64,000 nucleotides of DNA from Symsagittifera roscoffensis (lineage: Eukaryota > Xenacoelomorpha > Acoela > Convolutidae), in assembly GCF_963678635.1 (NCBI RefSeq), contig NC_087062.1:58050129-58114128 (forward strand), written 5' to 3'. Under the pieces are notes generated by a model. It did no database searches. It saw only the letters and a list, made by a program, of their open reading frames with translations, and was not told the origin of the DNA. Below, piece by piece: positions 29,188 to 40,855 of the stretch. The translations under genes were made by a program, and so were the position numbers. Numbering within the stretch: position 1 is the stretch's first letter; each line of letters begins with the position of its first letter.

Positions 29188-29205
29188 AGACTTATGGTCG
29201 CACCA
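29188..29205 (-). promoter_or_regulatory. Primer-binding site
   Basis: Two bases inside the 5' LTR the sense strand reads TGGTGCGACCATAAGTCT. The complement ends in CCA, and extended to 23 bases it includes GTTCGA, like a tRNA T-arm and acceptor end. The spacing from T-loop to CCA is one base shorter than canonical, so I cannot name the tRNA. Confidence 0.8.
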
Positions 29206-29207
29206 GA

Positions 29208-29617
29208 TGAGTTAGGACCGAAGTGTATAACTCATAGAGTAATTTCGGATAGGGTACACCGTCTGCTCGTCACGCTATCTTATTTTCGGCCGGATAGATT
29301 CGTGCAACTTCTTAGTCTAATACCGATCCTAATCTTACTCTTATACTATCTAGTCTCAGGTTGTTTAACTAGTCTCTGCTAGGCTCAATAGATCTAGGGT
29401 ATACTGGTTTATTGCGGCTGCTGAAGTGCTCGGGAGAGTCCAACTAATTTCTAAGTTAAATTCAAATCTCTCTGGTGCTGAAATTACAAGTAACTTCAGC
29501 ACTTACAAATAAGTGGGTTGTTAGTTAGATGGATCATGATTGGTTAATATTAAATACTTTACATTGGTAAAACATTTAATTTATCCAATCATAAAATATA
29601 GTTTAGATCAGGTTCCA
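29208..29617 (-). repeat. 5' LTR
   Basis: The 410-bp LTR is the same as 10765-11174 by eye, with the same AATAAA and hairpin (29475-29502). It is flanked by TTTC at 29618-29621. Confidence 0.95.
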
Positions 29618-31150
29618 TTTCGTATTTGATAGGAAAAACCGCAAAAAGTATTATATTTTTTCTTAACAAAAAAGCATTTGGCAAATTTAATGCTTTGTCT
29701 ATTTTAGTCCTAAATGCGTAAATGATTTTTTGTTTTATGCAGCACTTTCATTCTTTCGAGTTTTAATAACAATTTTTTGTTTTTTGACTTCTCAAACTTC
29801 ATCATGGTTTTCTTTTTATCGGTTTTGAGACTGGCAGTTTTTCCTTTCGGTTAATTTTCAGTTTCACTTTATAAAGCTTAAAGCTCTTGTGAAAAAAAAA
29901 GTTGGATCGTAAAATTGAAATTACAATGTCATAAGCATAAAACAAATGTTTATTTTGTTGGAAACAATCAGTCACCCATAAAAATCTTAAAAAGGATTTG
30001 ACCTAACGAGGAGCCCTGTGGCCCAGCATAAAAAGATTCTGGCGCTTCATTCTTAGAAAAACTACGTAAAATGTGTTCTCTTTTGAAAGTATGCTGCTAA
30101 AAATTTAAATATTGAACAACCCAGGCCCTGAAAGGGACGACTTTTTCAAGAACTTGTATAAGATCGACCTTGTCAAAAACTTTATCAAGATCAAAAAAGT
30201 ACATTGAGTTGATAATTTTTGATTACCCCACTTAAGTCGGATCTTATGTGACACTAAAGGCTCAGTTGCGTTTCGATCTTTCCTAAAGAAAACCGCATAT
30301 TCTGTAGATTTTTTAAAGTTTAATTTGTTTGTTTCATTTGTTTGTTTCAATTCAAACTAGCTCATAATCTGTAAAACTTTTGAAATCTAAATGGTTTCTT
30401 TCCTTTGTTTATTTCATTGCAACCTAGCTTTTAAAATACTTTACTCAAGGAGGGAAGTAATGATATAGATTTGTAATTTTCTGCCATGCGTCCTAGTTTC
30501 ATCTCTTCCCGCTTTGGGTAAAATGTTTGAAAAACTAAATTACAATTGACTAAACAATTTTTGTTGATATCTACTTTTCGATAGCTCATTTTTCAAAGCC
30601 TTCGAACATATAAAATTTCGTTTCATTATGTTAAAACAACAACCTGATCTTCTGGCTATTTGTTGACCAGTGAAATTGATAGCTCAGTTATAAATATTGG
30701 AAAACTTTAACCTGATTTTTCCACTAAATACCGATTACTGCATTTGTTCTACTTTTTCTTAAGTTATCTAGTTGCGTTAATTTTTTTCCTCTGTAGATGA
30801 ATTTAAAATTTTTTTTCATTGTTTGTTTCTGTATAAATTTGAAATTTGGGCAACTTTTATTTTAAAAATTATAGAATCGAAGGTTTGAACACCAAAACAC
30901 AAAAATTTAAATAAGCAAGACCACTGATTGCAGGAAAAAACAGTGAAGGTTTTGTTAAAAATATTTTGAAATTTTTGCGTCTTGCCAGGTATATTGTTCT
31001 CAAGGGGGTCTTCTCAAAAAAGGCTTTTTAAGAATTTTTTTTAGAGAGAGTTTTTTTTAGAGAGAGTCTTTGCAATGAAAAATTTGTAGTATTGTAAAAC
31101 AAATTGACTTTTTCAAGTAACTAGCTCGTCGAAGGCTTTAATCTCTACAG
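29618..31150. other. Non-coding AT-rich host DNA
   Basis: I see nothing supported here. Open frames are short and of low-complexity composition. Confidence 0.5.
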
Positions 31151-31299
31151 AAAATATTTCCACCGATCAGCTGCTTAAATTGAACAAAACTCCAGCAGTT
31201 GGAGTCTTGCAAATAGACACGGATCAAGACTTCAAAAAGCTTACAGAAACAGAGACGGTCAAACACCACAGTTTCGCTCTTCTCGTCATAAAGGGATGA
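31151..31299 (+). CDS. Possible exon of a host gene
   Basis: After an acceptor-like CTCTACAG (ending 31150) a frame of about 48 codons looks coding, with mixed codon use and charged residues (LQIDTDQDFKKLTETE). It ends with TGA at 31297-31299. I find no clear donor before the stop. It could be a last exon or a relic, and it may belong with the membrane-protein exon at 31909-32442. Confidence 0.3.
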
Positions 31300-31908
31300 T
31301 AACAAGTTTCATTTACTTTCATATAAAATAACAAGACCTACGGAGTGTTTCAGTCGTTTTTTCCATATCCCACTAGAAAATATCAGATCCTTTGTTTGAA
31401 ACTGTCTGAAAATTTTTTTTAAAAAAACCTTAAAAATTGTATTTTCGTGGCTGCAACCGGATATCCAAAATTGCTTAAAAAGTTAACCAAACTACAGCCA
31501 GCCATCATCAGCCGGCCACTCAACTTATCTTATTCCAAGTCTACGCAAATATAATTCGGTTGCAAGCTCAAAAATTGAAATGAGTCAAAAAATTAGTCAG
31601 AAAAACGGAAAATTCAGACCAGTTTTTCTCGGCACTGAAAACAAATCCCCATGGTTCAGGTTACGGCTAAATGCAAAATCCAAGCATTCAGATTAGTACG
31701 AAAAAAAACATTTTCGGTTCAAACTAAATGTTTTGCATTTTAACTCAAGGGGTTCATATCGCTGCTGGTATAAAAAAATTTTTGTATAATACTTTCATCT
31801 CGACCGCTGAAAGTCGGAACCCCAGGCATAAAACATTCCGTCATATTTTGGAAAGTCGGAACAAAACATGACGGAAACAAAACTTGCAATCATCTTGTGG
31901 GGACATAG

Positions 31909-32442
31909 GATGGAGATTATTCTGCTGATGCAAAATTACTCGATGATTTCTTTAAAAAGTTCAACAGCAGTGTTATATTATTCAAAGGCGAGAAAAATTT
32001 ACTAAGCAATGACTTTCCTGGCCCTTCAATAAGTTCACTCTATATCCAATCTTTCCTTCTAGACACTGGCGTCATTAAAAACTACTACGTCCCCAAATCG
32101 ATGGAAGCTTTGAGTTTTGGTACAATACATTTGACATTACTAATTTCAGCATATTTTATTCGAAAAGGTGAAAGAAACAGGATTATTTTTTATTCGAAAG
32201 TGGTTGCAATTAACCGAAAAAAACTTGAACTAATTCGAGTTGAAGGAAAACTCCCAGTCCCTGTTCTACTCATGAATTATTTGTCAACTTCGATTTTATC
32301 TGTGACATTTAGTTTATCAATGTTACTTCTCGCGTTGGTTGACGAAATGATCATACCAATCCTGATTTTGTACTCAGGTTTTATAATGGGAGCGGCAGTT
32401 TTATTTAATTCGAGGAACCAATTTAACTTCCTGCATGCCTAA
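31909..32442 (+). CDS. Exon or gene fragment for a multi-pass membrane protein
   Basis: The frame is open from 31909, right after a TAG that could be an acceptor AG, to TAA at 32440-32442, 177 codons. It has internal ATGs, for example at 32101. The first third is polar (KLLDDFFKKFN). Then come hydrophobic segments at about residues 71-85 and two close together near the C-terminus (about 125-165). A CAG|GTTTTA donor-like site at about 32377 could instead splice on to a later exon, perhaps the membrane gene at 40856. I do not recognise a family. Confidence 0.4.
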   Translation, partial: DGDYSADAKLLDDFFKKFNSSVILFKGEKNLLSNDFPGPSISSLYIQSFLLDTGVIKNYYVPKSMEALSFGTIHLTLLISAYFIRKGERNRIIFYSKVVAINRKKLELIRVEGKLPVPVLLMNYLSTSILSVTFSLSMLLLALVDEMIIPILILYSGFIMGAAVLFNSRNQFNFLHA

Positions 32443-33020
32443 TCAATCACTGTGGTTATAACATTCATATACATTGATAGGCACCTTTCAGAAAAGTCGG
32501 GAACGTTCAGGAAGCTCTGTAAAAATTTTCTAGACAAAAAAAACACTTAACACTTACGTAATCTCAAGCTAATTTTACTGTATAGTAGCATAAAAAGTCT
32601 GATGAAAAAAACAATAATAAAATTAATACCCGTTAATACTCGTACGTAGACCACATCAATTTTTGCAAAAAGAACTGACTAAGAAAACCAATCAAAATTT
32701 CTTGTTAGATTTTCTTCTCAGGTTTAGCGGCTTTCTTTTTGAGTGGTGTTCAGCATCCAAAATAAATTATAATAGTTTGATTCCAAAGTTTCTTATTACA
32801 GCAGCCGGATCGAAAGAAATGCTTTAAGACCGATTTTGAAGCGATCTAAATTAACTTTACAATGCTCACTTTGGCAACTAAACTAGGTTTGAAATCGTTT
32901 TCTTAGCCAAAAACAATTTTTTCAACTTAATTTAGTCAGCGTCATAGTGATCTATGGTTATGAATTGTGAGCAAGCACTTAGTTTGAGGAAGATTTAGCC
33001 GCAATTTCGCTACTAGTTAC
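32443..33020. other. Non-coding stretch
   Basis: AT-rich sequence with no gene visible. It includes text similar to later repeats (a CAGCCGGATCGAAAGAAATG stretch near 32800 recurs near 34045). Confidence 0.5.
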
Positions 33021-33021
33021 A

Positions 33022-33360
33022 ATTAAATTATGGCAAATAAGCTTCCTTCAACCAACTTGGAACGATTTCTAAGACGGATGGACTCTACGCTTACGCGTTA
33101 ATAGCGTGAAATATCGCGCGTTAATTTCCCAAATAGGCCAAATTGACAATCATTAAACCCCCATTACTTTACAAAACTTGATTGCAGTTGAAATGTCGTT
33201 TCGAATTCAGGCTCGCTTCAAATTAACAATACCGTTTGAATGATTAAAAAAAATCCGTCAAAAATGGCTAGTTATATAGTCAAAATTTGTCTGAAAAAAA
33301 AACCCACTCGAGCACAAATATTGCGTTACTTTTGTTACGAGAGTCGAAATAATAATACCC
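33022..33360 (+). repeat. Repeat family A, right part
   Basis: It contains the family landmarks GGCAAATAAGCTTC, the CGCGTTAAT palindromic region, AAAAATGGCTAGTTA and GAGCACAAATATT. It pairs with the inverted copy at 33441-33985. Confidence 0.75.
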
Positions 33361-33440
33361 GTTTATTGCTGCGCTCGTACATACACCACATCAATTTTTG
33401 CAAGAAGAACAGATTAGGCAAATTCAATCAAATTTTTTAT

Positions 33441-33985
33441 GTTGTTCCGACTTTCACAACAAAAATAACGGAATTTTTGTGCTCGGGTGGGTTTGTTTTC
33501 TTCAGACAAATTTCGAAATTTTAACTAGCTATTATTGACGGAATTGTTTGTATCATTCAAATGGTATTGTTGTTTTGAGCTTAATTTTGAATAATAATTC
33601 ACCTATGAACATTTTTCATAAAGTTATAGGGGTTGGTTTAAAGATGGCCATTTTTGCCAATTAGTGACAATTAACGCGCGAAATTTTTAGCGCTGTTAAC
33701 GCGTAAGTGGCAATTTAATCCGTCATAGAAATTTTTCCAATTTGGTTGAACGAAGCTTATTTGCCGTAATTGATTTGTTACTAGGAACGAAATTCAACAC
33801 TTTGAATTTAATATGGTGTGGGGGGGGGGGGGGGGGGACGATTTTTACAAAAAATCTAAAACTAAAATAAAAAAATTCCAATTTTCCTGTTACATTTCTT
33901 TTCTTCATTTTATTACTACTCCATAGATGGTAAAGGATGTTCGAAACATTCAGGGTTTCGCCCTAATACGGGCAGTCTTGTTGGA
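33441..33985 (-). repeat. Repeat family A, near full length, inverted
   Basis: It runs from TTGTTCCGACTTTC (33443) to the other terminal region, GGGTTTCGCCCTAATACGGG. Together with 33022-33360 it makes a foldback of about 340-bp arms with an 80-bp spacer. A G-run near 33815-33838 interrupts it. Confidence 0.8.
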
Positions 33986-34425
33986 GTTTCTACTCAGTTT
34001 TAGCGGCTTTCTTTTTGATACCAAACTTTTTAATACAGCAGCTGGATCGACAGAAATACTTTAAGTACTTTAAGGCCGATTTTAAAGCAATCTAAATTGA
34101 CTTTAAAATGTTCACTTTGGAAACTAAACTGGGTTTGAAATCGTTTTCTTGGCCAAAAACAATTTACAACTCAATTTAGTCAGCGTTATAGTGATGTGCA
34201 GTTCTGAATTGTTTTAGGCAAGCAATTAATTTGAGGGAGATTTAGCCGCAATAATAAGTAAGCTATAACAAATTTCTGCAGATGCCATTTGTAAACAAAA
34301 ATTTTCTATGCAAATTATTTTTTAAAAAAATGAAACTCAATGATGGAAACAACTATTTATGCTTCAGTTCTTCGCAAAAAAGACTTCTTATTTTTTCTTT
34401 CAGGCCAAAAACTGCACAAAAACAA

Positions 34426-35012
34426 AACTGCTGGAATCAAGGCGAAGCTCTGAATGTTCCGACTGCCTTTTATGTTCCTAGCATTCCTAGCAGTAATAAC
34501 TTGAAAAAGTAAATGTAACAAAAAAGGACATTTTTGAAATTGAGATTTTTTGTGAAAACTATCACCCCGCACGCCATATAAAGTTCAAAGTGATAAATTC
34601 CGCTCCTAGCAACAAATCAATTATGGCAAATAAGCTTTCTTCAATCAATTTGGAACGATTTCTAAGACGGATTAAAATGCCACTTACGCGTTAAGATTGC
34701 CATTCTGGCCCATTAGTGACAATTAACTCGCGACATATTTAGCGCTAATATGTCGCGCGTTATTTGTCACTAATTGGCCAAAATGGCAATCTTTAAACCC
34801 CTATAACTTAACAAAAAATTTTCACAGGTGAAATATCCTTCACACTTAAGCTCAAGTAAACAATTTTTTTAAAATGATATGAAAAAATCAAAAATGTCTA
34901 GTTAAAAAGTCGAAATTTAACTGAAGACAAAAATTCCACCCCGAGCACAAATATTCCATTACTTTCGTTATGAAATTCGGAGCATTTACTTTTGTTATGA
35001 AAGTCGGAACAA
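34426..35012 (+). repeat. Repeat family A, near full length
   Basis: It starts near AAGGCGAAGCTCTGAATG and ends at GAAAGTCGGAACAATAA. The middle holds a partly duplicated CGACATATTTAGCGC palindromic part. Confidence 0.75.
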
Positions 35013-35604
35013 TAAACAGAGAAAGGTACTCGAAATTTTTGTTTACATTTTTCTCATATTTATGGTGAGACAAAAATCTGTAAATATCCAAAATTGAAGA
35101 GTAGAGAGAAAATGGGTAAAATGTTCTTAAATCAATTTGACAAAAATTAAATCAACTCGAATAATAACGCATTGTGATTTAAAAAGATAAAAAGAAAAAT
35201 GGTGGAAAAAAATTTTTGTTTCGACTTTCGAAGAAAAAGCAGAACAGTAAGCTTTTTTCATTCAGTCAATTTTCGACTTCTTAACTAATCATTTTATTGA
35301 AATTTCTGATACCGTCGTAGAGAATCCTGAGCTCAAAAAATAAACTAATTTACCTGTAATCTTTTTTCGTAAGTTTATGGGAAATTGAAATTTGCTAATT
35401 TGGTCAGTTTGAGATATAATGCGATCTTACAAGACGCGTGAGCGGCGAATTAATGCGTTCGAATTGAATTGATTCCAGCACTACAAAATCTTTCCAAATT
35501 GAATCGAGGCAGCTATTTCATTTATTAACTCATACACGACAAAAATTGCAATACTTAATTTTTTCATATTTTCAGCGTAAAAGTCATAGTTTTGCTAATT
35601 TTTC

Positions 35605-35960
35605 CGACTTTCGATACGAAAGTAACGGATTATTTGTGCTCAGGGTGGGTTTTTTTCTTCAGACAAATTTCGACTTTTTAACTAGCCATTACTGACGGAA
35701 TTTTTTATATCATTTAAAAGGTATTGTTGTCCTGAGCTTAAATTTGAAAATAAATTTCACCTGTGATTTTTTTTTCGTAAAGTTATGGAGGTTTAAAGAT
35801 TGCAATTTTGGCCAATTTGGGACAATTAACGCTCGATATATTTTCTTTTTCATTTTATTTTATTACATTTAATTTTTTTATGTTACTACTGCTTCATAAA
35901 CCTTAAAAGGCAGTCGGAAAATCCAGGGCCCGATACGAGCAGTCTTGTATTTAATTTACC
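35605..35960 (-). repeat. Repeat family A, internally deleted, inverted
   Basis: It starts TTCCGACTTTCGATACGAAA and ends at CGAGCAGTCTTG. A fragment of the same end follows at about 35975-36032. Confidence 0.7.
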
Positions 35961-36449
35961 AAAAATTAACGAGACCAAATAAAAGGCAGTCAAAACAATC
36001 AAGGTTTTTTCCTTGCCACGAGCAGTCTTTAGTTTGAATGTTTGACTAAAATAAAATCGATATGAAAACTATTTGACTCCATGTTTTGTCTAAACCTTTT
36101 TTTTGTGCTTCTGTGTTTAAACTTAAATCATCAATATCAGTGCGACAAGTGTTACAATCAAACATCAGCTATAGAAAAACCTTACGTATCCAATAAATCT
36201 AAAAGTTTATTTAATAATTAGACAAAAATTAGTGAAAACACTTGACCATGTAGAGGCAACATCATCAATCGCTTTAAACCTTTTCCATTCTGGTTTCCAC
36301 AGTAAAATATAGCTCCCATTACTACAGTTGCAATGCAGAGGAGCTAGAAAAAAGTTTTTTAGTTGTGCGTGAGCTGCGTTTACTCTGCTACCTGGTAAAA
36401 GAATGCATAATTATGCCTGCAAATTTTTAAACCTGATTGTGAAATTCAG

Positions 36450-37008
36450 ACAAGACTGCTCGTATCAAGGCGAAGCCCTGAATGCTCCGACTGCCTTTTA
36501 AGGTTTATGAAGCAGTAGCAACATTAAAAAATTAAAAGTAATAAAATAAAATGAACATTTTTTTCCCTAAAATTTGAAATTTTTTATGAAAACCATCCCC
36601 CCACTCACCTTATTAAGTACAAAAGGATAGATTTCGCTACTTCAAATCAATTATGACAAATAAGGCTTCGTTCAACCAATTTTGATAACAAATCAATTAT
36701 GGCAAATAAGGCTTCGTTCAACCAATTTGGAACGATTTCTAAGACGGATTAAGTCTCCGCTTACGCGTTAATAGCGCGAAATATATCGCGCGTTGATTTT
36801 CCCAAATTGGCCAAAATGGCAATCTTTAAACCCCCATAACTTTGCGGAAAAAAATCACAAATGAAATATGTTTTCAAATTTAAGCTCAGGACAACAATAC
36901 CTTTCGAATGATAATAAAAAAATTCCGTCAAAAATGGCTAGTTAAAAAGTCGAAATTTGTCTGAAAAAAGAACCCACTCCGAGCACAAATAAGAAAGCCG
37001 GAAGAATA
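36450..37008 (+). repeat. Repeat family A, near full length
   Basis: It starts CAAGACTGCTCGTATCAAGG. A segment of about 45 bp (AATCAATTATG...CGTTCAACCAATTT) is duplicated within it at 36648-36730. Confidence 0.8.
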
Positions 37009-40000
37009 ACGGTTTATTACATCTCTGATTTTGTGTGTCGCTCTCCGCTGAACAATTCAACACTGAGAATTGCAATGAAGCGACATTCTGCCACCATTAA
37101 GAAAGTTCCTAAAACAAAAATATCATTGTTCTTCGGACTTTTGACGAGAGTGAGGAAAATAAAAGCGTGGAGTGGTTTTTTATTTAAAACGATTTTGATA
37201 ATTTGACAGCTTATGGGTTTTGCTCTGGAATATCTTGGATTGCCAAGCAATTTTGTTTGCATTAGACAAAAAAGCCAATGGTGTTGCTGGTTCCCCCTTT
37301 TAAACTCTAAACAACTTAACGTCCTACAATTTTACTCCCTACTTTTTGTTGCCTTAGCAATAGAACATCGCTACATTTTAAAACAATTTCTATGTCTTAA
37401 CACCGTTTTAATCCAAAATGAAAAGAAAACTTACTTCAAAGGCGATTTCGGTAACCATCAAAGAATTGAACGATAGAAATTTTTGCCATTTAAGGCCAGA
37501 CAAATTCGCACTAATTAATTCGCGTAAGTTTTGAACAGAAATGACCTTGCAAATGATTTCAATGAAACGTTTCAAACCAAAATGAAATGGCCTTGCCAAT
37601 ATTTTCAATGAATCATTCCAAAATGAACCAAAAACAAGCATTAGTTCAATGAACTTCAAAAGCCCGCAAATAATTAGACGTCCTTTGACTAATATGGCCT
37701 AATTTTCTAGACATTTTCAGCCGGTATAGAAATTTCAAAAAGGTTTAACCAATGCCAAAAGCCTTAAAATCATTTGTTCTAGAATCATTCTCGAACTTAA
37801 ACTCATGACCTGATCGCTTTGTCAGCTTTTTTTGAAATGTTTAGATGAAACTGTGAACTCGGAAGAAGACTCAATCATAATGTGTTTATTGTGTTTGCGT
37901 TTGCTTATCAATTGAGTAAAGTATGAAGTGATTGTCAAAATTCAATTTTTGTCAGAATTTTTCCGTCAAATTGTTATAAAAGAGCACAAGCAGCTTTTTT
38001 TTTAAATAATCATAAAGGTTTAGCGAAAAGTTTAATTGAAAAAAATTACAAACTTGTAGATAAGAGTCTTAAGTAAATTAGGAAGCCTCCTTTTAGCATG
38101 TATAACTAAGATAAAACAAGTTTTTCATTTTCGTGCGTGTGTTAATTGCAGGACTAACTTTGGTGTGATAAGAGTTAAGATAAGGAATTCATACAGCATT
38201 AATTTTAAGGTGTTAAAATGTACTGTGTTAAACTGGAAAATAGGAGTTATTTTGTTGTCGATTCAAATTGTTTAGTAGTGAATTGACTAATTGTTAAAAT
38301 GTACGGTGTTGAATTGTATGTCATTAAATTGTAGGACACCGGTGTTGCTACCCGAATAGAATATTTCACTATGCGAGCTGTTTGTGCGTGGCAATTTATC
38401 CAAATTCATAATAGTTCCAAATTGAACTGAGGCAAGCTAATTGGTCTTATTTATTACCAATTATTAACTCAATCTTTCTCGACGACAAACAAAAAAGTCG
38501 AGGCAGTAAACGCAATTGAAACAAGGACAGCCGGTTACTGTGCAATTAGCACAAAATGTTCCGACCGTAGTCATAAACAAATATATTTTTTAAAGAATGC
38601 AAGCTAGTGTCCATTGTTTCTGTGTGGCTTGATGAAAAAATCGAAAAAAACTAAATTTAAGCATAGATGACAGCCATATAAAAATGAGAAAATTGTACAA
38701 CAATCGCTGCAGAAAACTGGCTAAAAAATAAAAAAACTTAAAAACAAAAATTCAGATTTTTTATTTTATGAATACAATTAGTCTGTACTTTACCTGTACT
38801 CTGTTTCGACTTTCTGTATTTTCTGGACTATCAATTAACACGAGTGAATTGACAAAAACACATAATGTATGCTTTCATGTTTTTTTTTGTGATGATGCTT
38901 CAAATGAAAACAAGCTATCAGATTTGGTAAAACGCGAATTTTCTCAATCGAAAACTTTTTTTTTCAAATTAATTCTTTCAAACTTGTTTTTTTTTGTCTT
39001 GACTGGACTATACAAAACTGGACTAAAATTGATGATTCAGAGAATTGTAGGATAGCTCATGTTTCTTGCCGCAGTAACCCTTAGATCTCGAACAATTCAA
39101 GGGTTCCTTCTGAAATTTTTTGTTTAGCGATACGCCAATCTTCTCAAATGAATATTGCTGGTTGAACTTTCTGACGGGGGATTTTTTAGCAGATTTTTTT
39201 TGCTCAAATTCCAAATAAAATTTATTGGAAATTTCAGAAAAAAAGTTTAAAAAATTAATTTGTGCTCGACCTTTGTTTTGACTGTGCTCGACCTATGGTT
39301 CGACTTTCTCGACCAAAACCAAGTATAATTTATCTGTGCTTGACCTATATTTTGACTTTTTCAACCAAAGATTGGTTTATTTTGACTCTTTCGAATGAAA
39401 TCGGGTATGTTTTGACTTTGTACTTGTATTAGTATTGCTTCTCGACCGCAAAACTTCAGTCGAAAAACTCGATTTACCAACTAGAAATATAAAACGAACC
39501 AATCGATCCTTGCCCCAATAAAAAGTTCTTTCCAAAATTGGTTTGGTTGAAAAAAAACACCCCAAGGATATATATTCCTCCCTTTTTTGAAAATTGGAAC
39601 AAAAACTTTATAATAGGTATAAGGTCTCGAGTGTAAAGGCTTGCTTCTTTTGCACTGTGTTGTGTAATTGATTTGAACATTAAATATCATCAGGCTATTT
39701 TGAAATCCGTAAAGCAAAGCTTCGCTTTTTGATCAAAGAACACAGTTTGGTACTTAATTTTAGTCTCGAGTTGCTAGCATTCCTCAGCTCGTTTGCTGTA
39801 GAAAAGAAGCTTTGTAATTTCACTTTTTGCTAAATGTTTCCAGTTGTTGGTGAAGTTTAAAGGTTTGTCTAATAAGTGCTCGCTTAAAAGAGTCCTTTTG
39901 AGGTTGTTTTTTTTTGCTTCTTTATGAGTTATTAGCTTTTTGAATTTTTCTGAGTTCCAAATATAAATTTATTCGAATACAAAAAAATTCTGTAAAATAC

Positions 40001-40855
40001 TTACCAAATATTCAAATTGAAAGAAAAATCGAGTACGACTGGATTTTTGTTTTCAAAAACGTTCTCCTTATAGCCACCCGTGAAAACGCTATTAGAATTA
40101 CATGCATTTGATAGTTAGTTATGTGGAAAACACTTTGCACAGAAGAAAAATTTCAAAATCGTTTTTTTTTCACCGAAGCAGCTGATTAAAAAAATAGAAC
40201 ATTTTGTTGTATATGACCAACAAATCTGCTCACATATCAGGGCTAAACCCGGAATGTTCCGATTTTTTTAAATTGTCCCAAATAGGTCAACTTGTTAATT
40301 CTTAGGCTGAGAAATTTTTACTACATAATCACAAGGTGACACAGTTTTCAATTTTGAGCGCAGGAGGTCAAGGACTTTTAGATAGTATCTGAAACTTCGT
40401 TCAAAAGTGGTAGTTAAAAAGCGAAAGATATTAGAACATGAAAAACGGTTTGTGTGTCAAATATTACTCCAAGTTTTCTGGTATTTTGTGTTAAAAGGAT
40501 TTGCCCGGACAAAAAGCAATCTGAATCCATATAAAATTCGAACCGTTGTTCAAATAACAAAAATACTAAAGCTAGTCGAAAACGCTAGCCCATGAATATC
40601 CCACACATAAATTTCGATACTAAAAATTGATCCTGGAAACTGTATTACAGAGAGAAAAATATTCGAAATTGACGCGCAATTAGGCAGACTTAACTAATGC
40701 GAGGAAAACTTAACTATTGCTCGTTTGTTACAACTAGATTTTCCAAATGAAATCATGCAAAATTACCACATATTTTTCAATGAAAAAAATTCTAAGATTT
40801 TTTAAAACTGAAGTTAAATTGATATCATACAAGAATCGTCGGCTCTTCGGGGAAG
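37009..40855. other. Non-coding AT-rich DNA
   Basis: I see no supported gene in this 3.8-kb stretch. There are small oddities only: repeated CTCGACC words at 39265-39440, repeated AAAATGTAC words near 38215-38310, and a worn family A end near 40230-40270. Confidence 0.5.

Larger units (their letters stand above)
10765..29617 (-). mobile_element. Complete giant Ty3/gypsy-type LTR retroelement with envelope and accessory ORFs
   Basis: The element is 18,853 bp between matching TG...CA LTR ends and is flanked by the 4-bp repeat TTTC (10761-10764 and 29618-29621). Order on the minus strand is LTR, primer-binding site, ORF1, leader, ORF2, Gag, UGA, Pol, two small membrane ORFs, a Met-free ORF, an envelope-like ORF, a 599-aa ORF, a 1.56-kb 3' region and LTR. 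Reverse transcriptase, RNase H and integrase features in that order, with a GPY motif after integrase, place it with Ty3/gypsy (Metaviridae-like). The LTRs look identical by eye and all major frames are open, so the insertion is recent and may still be active. It is about twice the size of an ordinary gypsy element. Confidence 0.95.

Noticed and set aside
33240-33524. 94-codon plus frame in family A foldback
   Set aside because: It spans two inverted repeat copies, so its openness is incidental.
39377-39717. Three overlapping minus-strand frames of 62-78 codons
   Set aside because: They are all in different frames over the same sequence with Phe/Lys/Asn-rich noise and no start context or splice support.
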